Assembly: GCF_030010375.1 (NCBI RefSeq)
Contig: NZ_JASCRY010000001.1
Coordinates: 372,001-436,000, forward strand
DNA length: 64,000 bases
Direction of reading: 5' to 3'
From: Flavobacterium yafengii
GTDB lineage: Bacteria > Bacteroidota > Bacteroidia > Flavobacteriales > Flavobacteriaceae
Made by a program: the position numbers and the translations under genes. Position 1 is the first letter of the stretch. Every line of letters begins with the position of its first letter. Of this stretch, positions 62,181 to 64,000 are shown one piece after another. The notes below the pieces were generated by a model, which was given only the letters and a program-made list of their open reading frames with translations, was not told the origin of the DNA and made no database searches.

Positions 62181-62219
62181 TCTAAATAAGATTTAGATTC
62201 TACATTTACAGCGTAGAAT
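62181..62219. promoter_or_regulatory. Two overlapping palindromes upstream of the TonB receptor
   Basis: TCTAAAT-AAG-ATTTAGA (62181-62197) is a perfect 7-3-7 palindrome. ATTCTAC-N9-GTAGAAT (62197-62219) is a second one. They cover the expected promoter of the receptor. The first resembles DtxR/IdeR-family operators in layout, and its left half TCTAAATAAGA also precedes feoA. The second could alternatively act as a hairpin in the leader. Confidence 0.55.
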
Positions 62220-62233
62220 AAATCTAAATAAAA

Positions 62234-64000
62234 ATGAGGAATATTATAATTGCAGCTTCACTATTCATTACATCCGCTTTGTTTTCACAAGAAAAGGAAC
62301 TTACCAAAACTCAAAAAGACAGTATTGAAAATTTAAATGAAGTTATTATTACCACCGATGCGATTGTTGGAAGTAAATTCAAAGCCAAAAACAAAGCAGG
62401 TTCTACTTATTTTATTTCTCCAAAAGAATTAAAAACCTTCAATTATGATGATGTTTCCAGGATTCTAAGAACCGTTCCCGGCATTAGCATTCAGGAAGAA
62501 GAAGGTTTTGGTCTCAGACCAAATATTGGCATGAGAGGAACCAGTCCGGATCGTTCCAGTAAAATTACCCTCATGGAAGATGGCGTTCTAATTGCACCCG
62601 CTCCTTATGCCGCACCTGCAGCGTATTATTTTCCTACAGTAAACCGAATGCAGTCTTTCGAGATTCTAAAAGGCGGAAGTCAAATACAATACGGTCCTTA
62701 TACCACCGGCGGTGCCATCAATATGGTTTCTACCCAAATCCCAAATCGTTTAAAAGCCCGTGTTGTGGCAAGCATAGGAAGCTTTAATACCAAAAAAACA
62801 TACGTAAATATTGGGGATGAACGGGAGAATTTTGGTTACGTTTTAGAATATAACAACCGAAATTCAGATGGATTTAAAAAAATTGACAACAGTTCCAAAA
62901 ATACCGGTTTTCAGGGAAATGATTATGTCGCAAAATTTAGAATTAATACCGATGCCGATGCCAAAGTCTTTCAATCCTTAACTGCTAAAGTTCAGTATAG
63001 TGAAGATTTTGCCTATGAAACCTACCTTGGTTTAACCGAAAACGATTACAACAACAGTCCGTACAGAAGGTATGCCGGTTCGAATGAAGATTATATTGAC
63101 ACGGAGCACAAACAAATTATGTTGACCCATTTTATAAAACCATCCCAAAATTTCAACATCACCACGAAAGCCTACAAAAATGATTTTGCCAGAAATTGGT
63201 ACAAATTAGATGCTTTAAGACTTGGAACTACAAAAGTGGGAATCAATTCTATATTGACCAATCCAACAACTTATAATGCGGAATATTTAGCGCTAACAGG
63301 AGCCAGCAATACTGCCGATAATGCGTTATTGGTGAAAGCCAATAATCGAATTTACGAGGCCAAAGGAATCCAATCTGTGGCGAATTATAATTTTGGAACA
63401 GGAGCTCTGAAACACGACCTTGATTTTGGCTTCCGTTACCACGAAGATTTCGAAGATCGTTTTCAATGGGTTGACGGATACGCCATGCAAAATGGGGTTA
63501 TGAACAGAACCTCGAACGGAACTCCGGGTACAGACGAAAACCGAATTACAAAAGCCGAAGCAATTGCCGCTCATGTTCTTTATACGATTACCTATGATAA
63601 ATTTACTTTTTCGCCTGGAATCCGATATGAAAACATCAATTTAGAATCTATCAATTACGGGAGCAACGATATTTCAAGAGCCGGCACAAGTGTAGTAAAA
63701 GCAAATAATCGTTCTGATGTTTGGATTCCGGGAATGGGAATACTGTACAAAATCAACGAGGATTACAATGTATTTACGAGTATTCACAAAGGGTTTTCTC
63801 CTCCGGGAGCTAAGGTTGGAGAGGATGCCGAAAACAGTATCAACTCAGAACTTGGTTTTCGTTTTCACAAAAATGCCTTTTACGGAGAATTGATTGGCTA
63901 TTACAATGATTTTTCTAATTTACAAGGTTCGGATAACATGTCTGGTGGCGGAACTGGAACTGGGGATTTATTCAATGCAGGTGCAGCAATCGTAAAAGGA
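62234..64000 (+). CDS. FecA-like TonB-dependent receptor (truncated by window end)
   Basis: The frame is open from ATG 62234 to the end of the window (589 codons, no stop). A signal peptide (MRNIIIAASLFITSALFS) is followed by a plug domain without a CarboxypepD_reg-like N-domain: GSKFKAKNKAGSTYFISPKEL, DDVSRILRTVPGISIQEEEGFGLRPNIGMRG (in parts), LMEDGVLIAPAPYAAPAAYYFP and the plug-end KGGSQIQYGPYTTGGAINMVS. A barrel region runs on to the end. This plug style is that of Fe(III)-dicitrate/siderophore receptors (FecA). It lies 122 bases after feoB behind two palindromes, so it is likely iron-regulated. The ligand is unknown. Confidence 0.9.
   Translation, partial: MRNIIIAASLFITSALFSQEKELTKTQKDSIENLNEVIITTDAIVGSKFKAKNKAGSTYFISPKELKTFNYDDVSRILRTVPGISIQEEEGFGLRPNIGMRGTSPDRSSKITLMEDGVLIAPAPYAAPAAYYFPTVNRMQSFEILKGGSQIQYGPYTTGGAINMVSTQIPNRLKARVVASIGSFNTKKTYVNIGDERENFGYVLEYNNRNSDGFKKIDNSSKNTGFQGNDYVAKFRINTDADAKVFQSLTAKVQYSEDFAYETYLGLTENDYNNSPYRRYAGSNEDYIDTEHKQIMLTHFIKPSQNFNITTKAYKNDFARNWYKLDALRLGTTKVGINSILTNPTTYNAEYLALTGASNTADNALLVKANNRIYEAKGIQSVANYNFGTGALKHDLDFGFRYHEDFEDRFQWVDGYAMQNGVMNRTSNGTPGTDENRITKAEAIAAHVLYTITYDKFTFSPGIRYENINLESINYGSNDISRAGTSVVKANNRSDVWIPGMGILYKINEDYNVFTSIHKGFSPPGAKVGEDAENSINSELGFRFHKNAFYGELIGYYNDFSNLQGSDNMSGGGTGTGDLFNAGAAIVKG

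Noticed and set aside
63326..63574. Minus-strand frame inside the TonB receptor
   Set aside because: It is fully inside a strongly supported coding frame on the plus strand and shows no motif.

Overview
The window is a 64 kb stretch of chromosome from a Flavobacterium-like member of the Bacteroidota (Flavobacteriaceae). Several signs point there. The DNA is AT-rich, genes start without Shine-Dalgarno sites, and many starts are preceded by the TAnnTTTG -7 box of this phylum. Family-restricted genes are present (DUF4270 lipoprotein, CarboxypepD_reg-like TonB receptor, a glycogen-synthase-like gene beside panC, OlsF, DUF4286). Almost all of the window is housekeeping or envelope biology. No rRNA, tRNA, CRISPR array, insertion sequence or prophage was recognised.

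Layout. 1-2.7 kb: end of an unknown gene, a GNAT acetyltransferase and the split-off ATP synthase pair atpD-atpC, driven by a textbook TTG-N19-TATCTTTG promoter. 2.9-7.2 kb: TonB-dependent receptor followed by an SGNH/GDSL lipoprotein hydrolase. 7.6-13.2 kb: the operon glycogen-synthase-like / DUF4270 / glmS, divergent from panC-panD. 13.5-17.6 kb: esterase-like protein, radA, a HEMIH zincin-like protein and two small conserved proteins. 17.8-25 kb: AsmA-like/GT51 transglycosylase, aldo-keto reductase, OmpA lipoprotein, exonuclease III and the bifunctional ornithine-lipid synthase olsF. 25-31 kb: two small membrane proteins, a dehydrogenase-glyoxalase fusion, nhaA, and three exported proteins (barrel, Dabb, amidohydrolase). 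31-39 kb: proC, mgtE, rsmA, DUF4286, a TPR protein, serS, a DMP19-like protein and a lysine-rich mini-protein. 39.2-42.4 kb: one large, very AT-rich accessory gene. 42.6-49.4 kb: metG, an EamA transporter, a HAD phosphatase, an OmpA porin-like protein, a CAT-like acetyltransferase, ferritin and a Cys-rich mini-protein. 49.5-58.7 kb: ssb, a GNAT-nitrilase fusion, a zinc-ribbon protein, an M28 peptidase, a broken ORF6N gene, an epimerase-like protein, EamA and M13 peptidase. 58.9-64 kb: SCO protein, feoA-feoB and the start of a FecA-like TonB receptor.

The most interesting locus is the 1045-residue gene at 39217-42354. It joins a SIR2 NADase-like domain, a STAND-type P-loop NTPase, a TPR-like helical region and a C-terminal cold-shock (OB-fold) domain in one chain. 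This is the layout expected of a single-gene anti-phage defence ATPase. The cold-shock domain sits where the target sensor usually is, which suggests nucleic-acid sensing. The gene is far more AT-rich than metG beside it, and a mosaic intergenic repeat lies just downstream.

Other points: iron genes (feoAB, the TonB receptor) share a TCTAAATAAGA upstream element. Flavobacterial-style intergenic hairpin repeats occur at 22105, 31041 and 42418. Several enzyme-family members lack expected catalytic parts (glycogen-synthase-like protein, esterase-like protein). Three genes appear to use TTG starts (47978, 49196, 59773).
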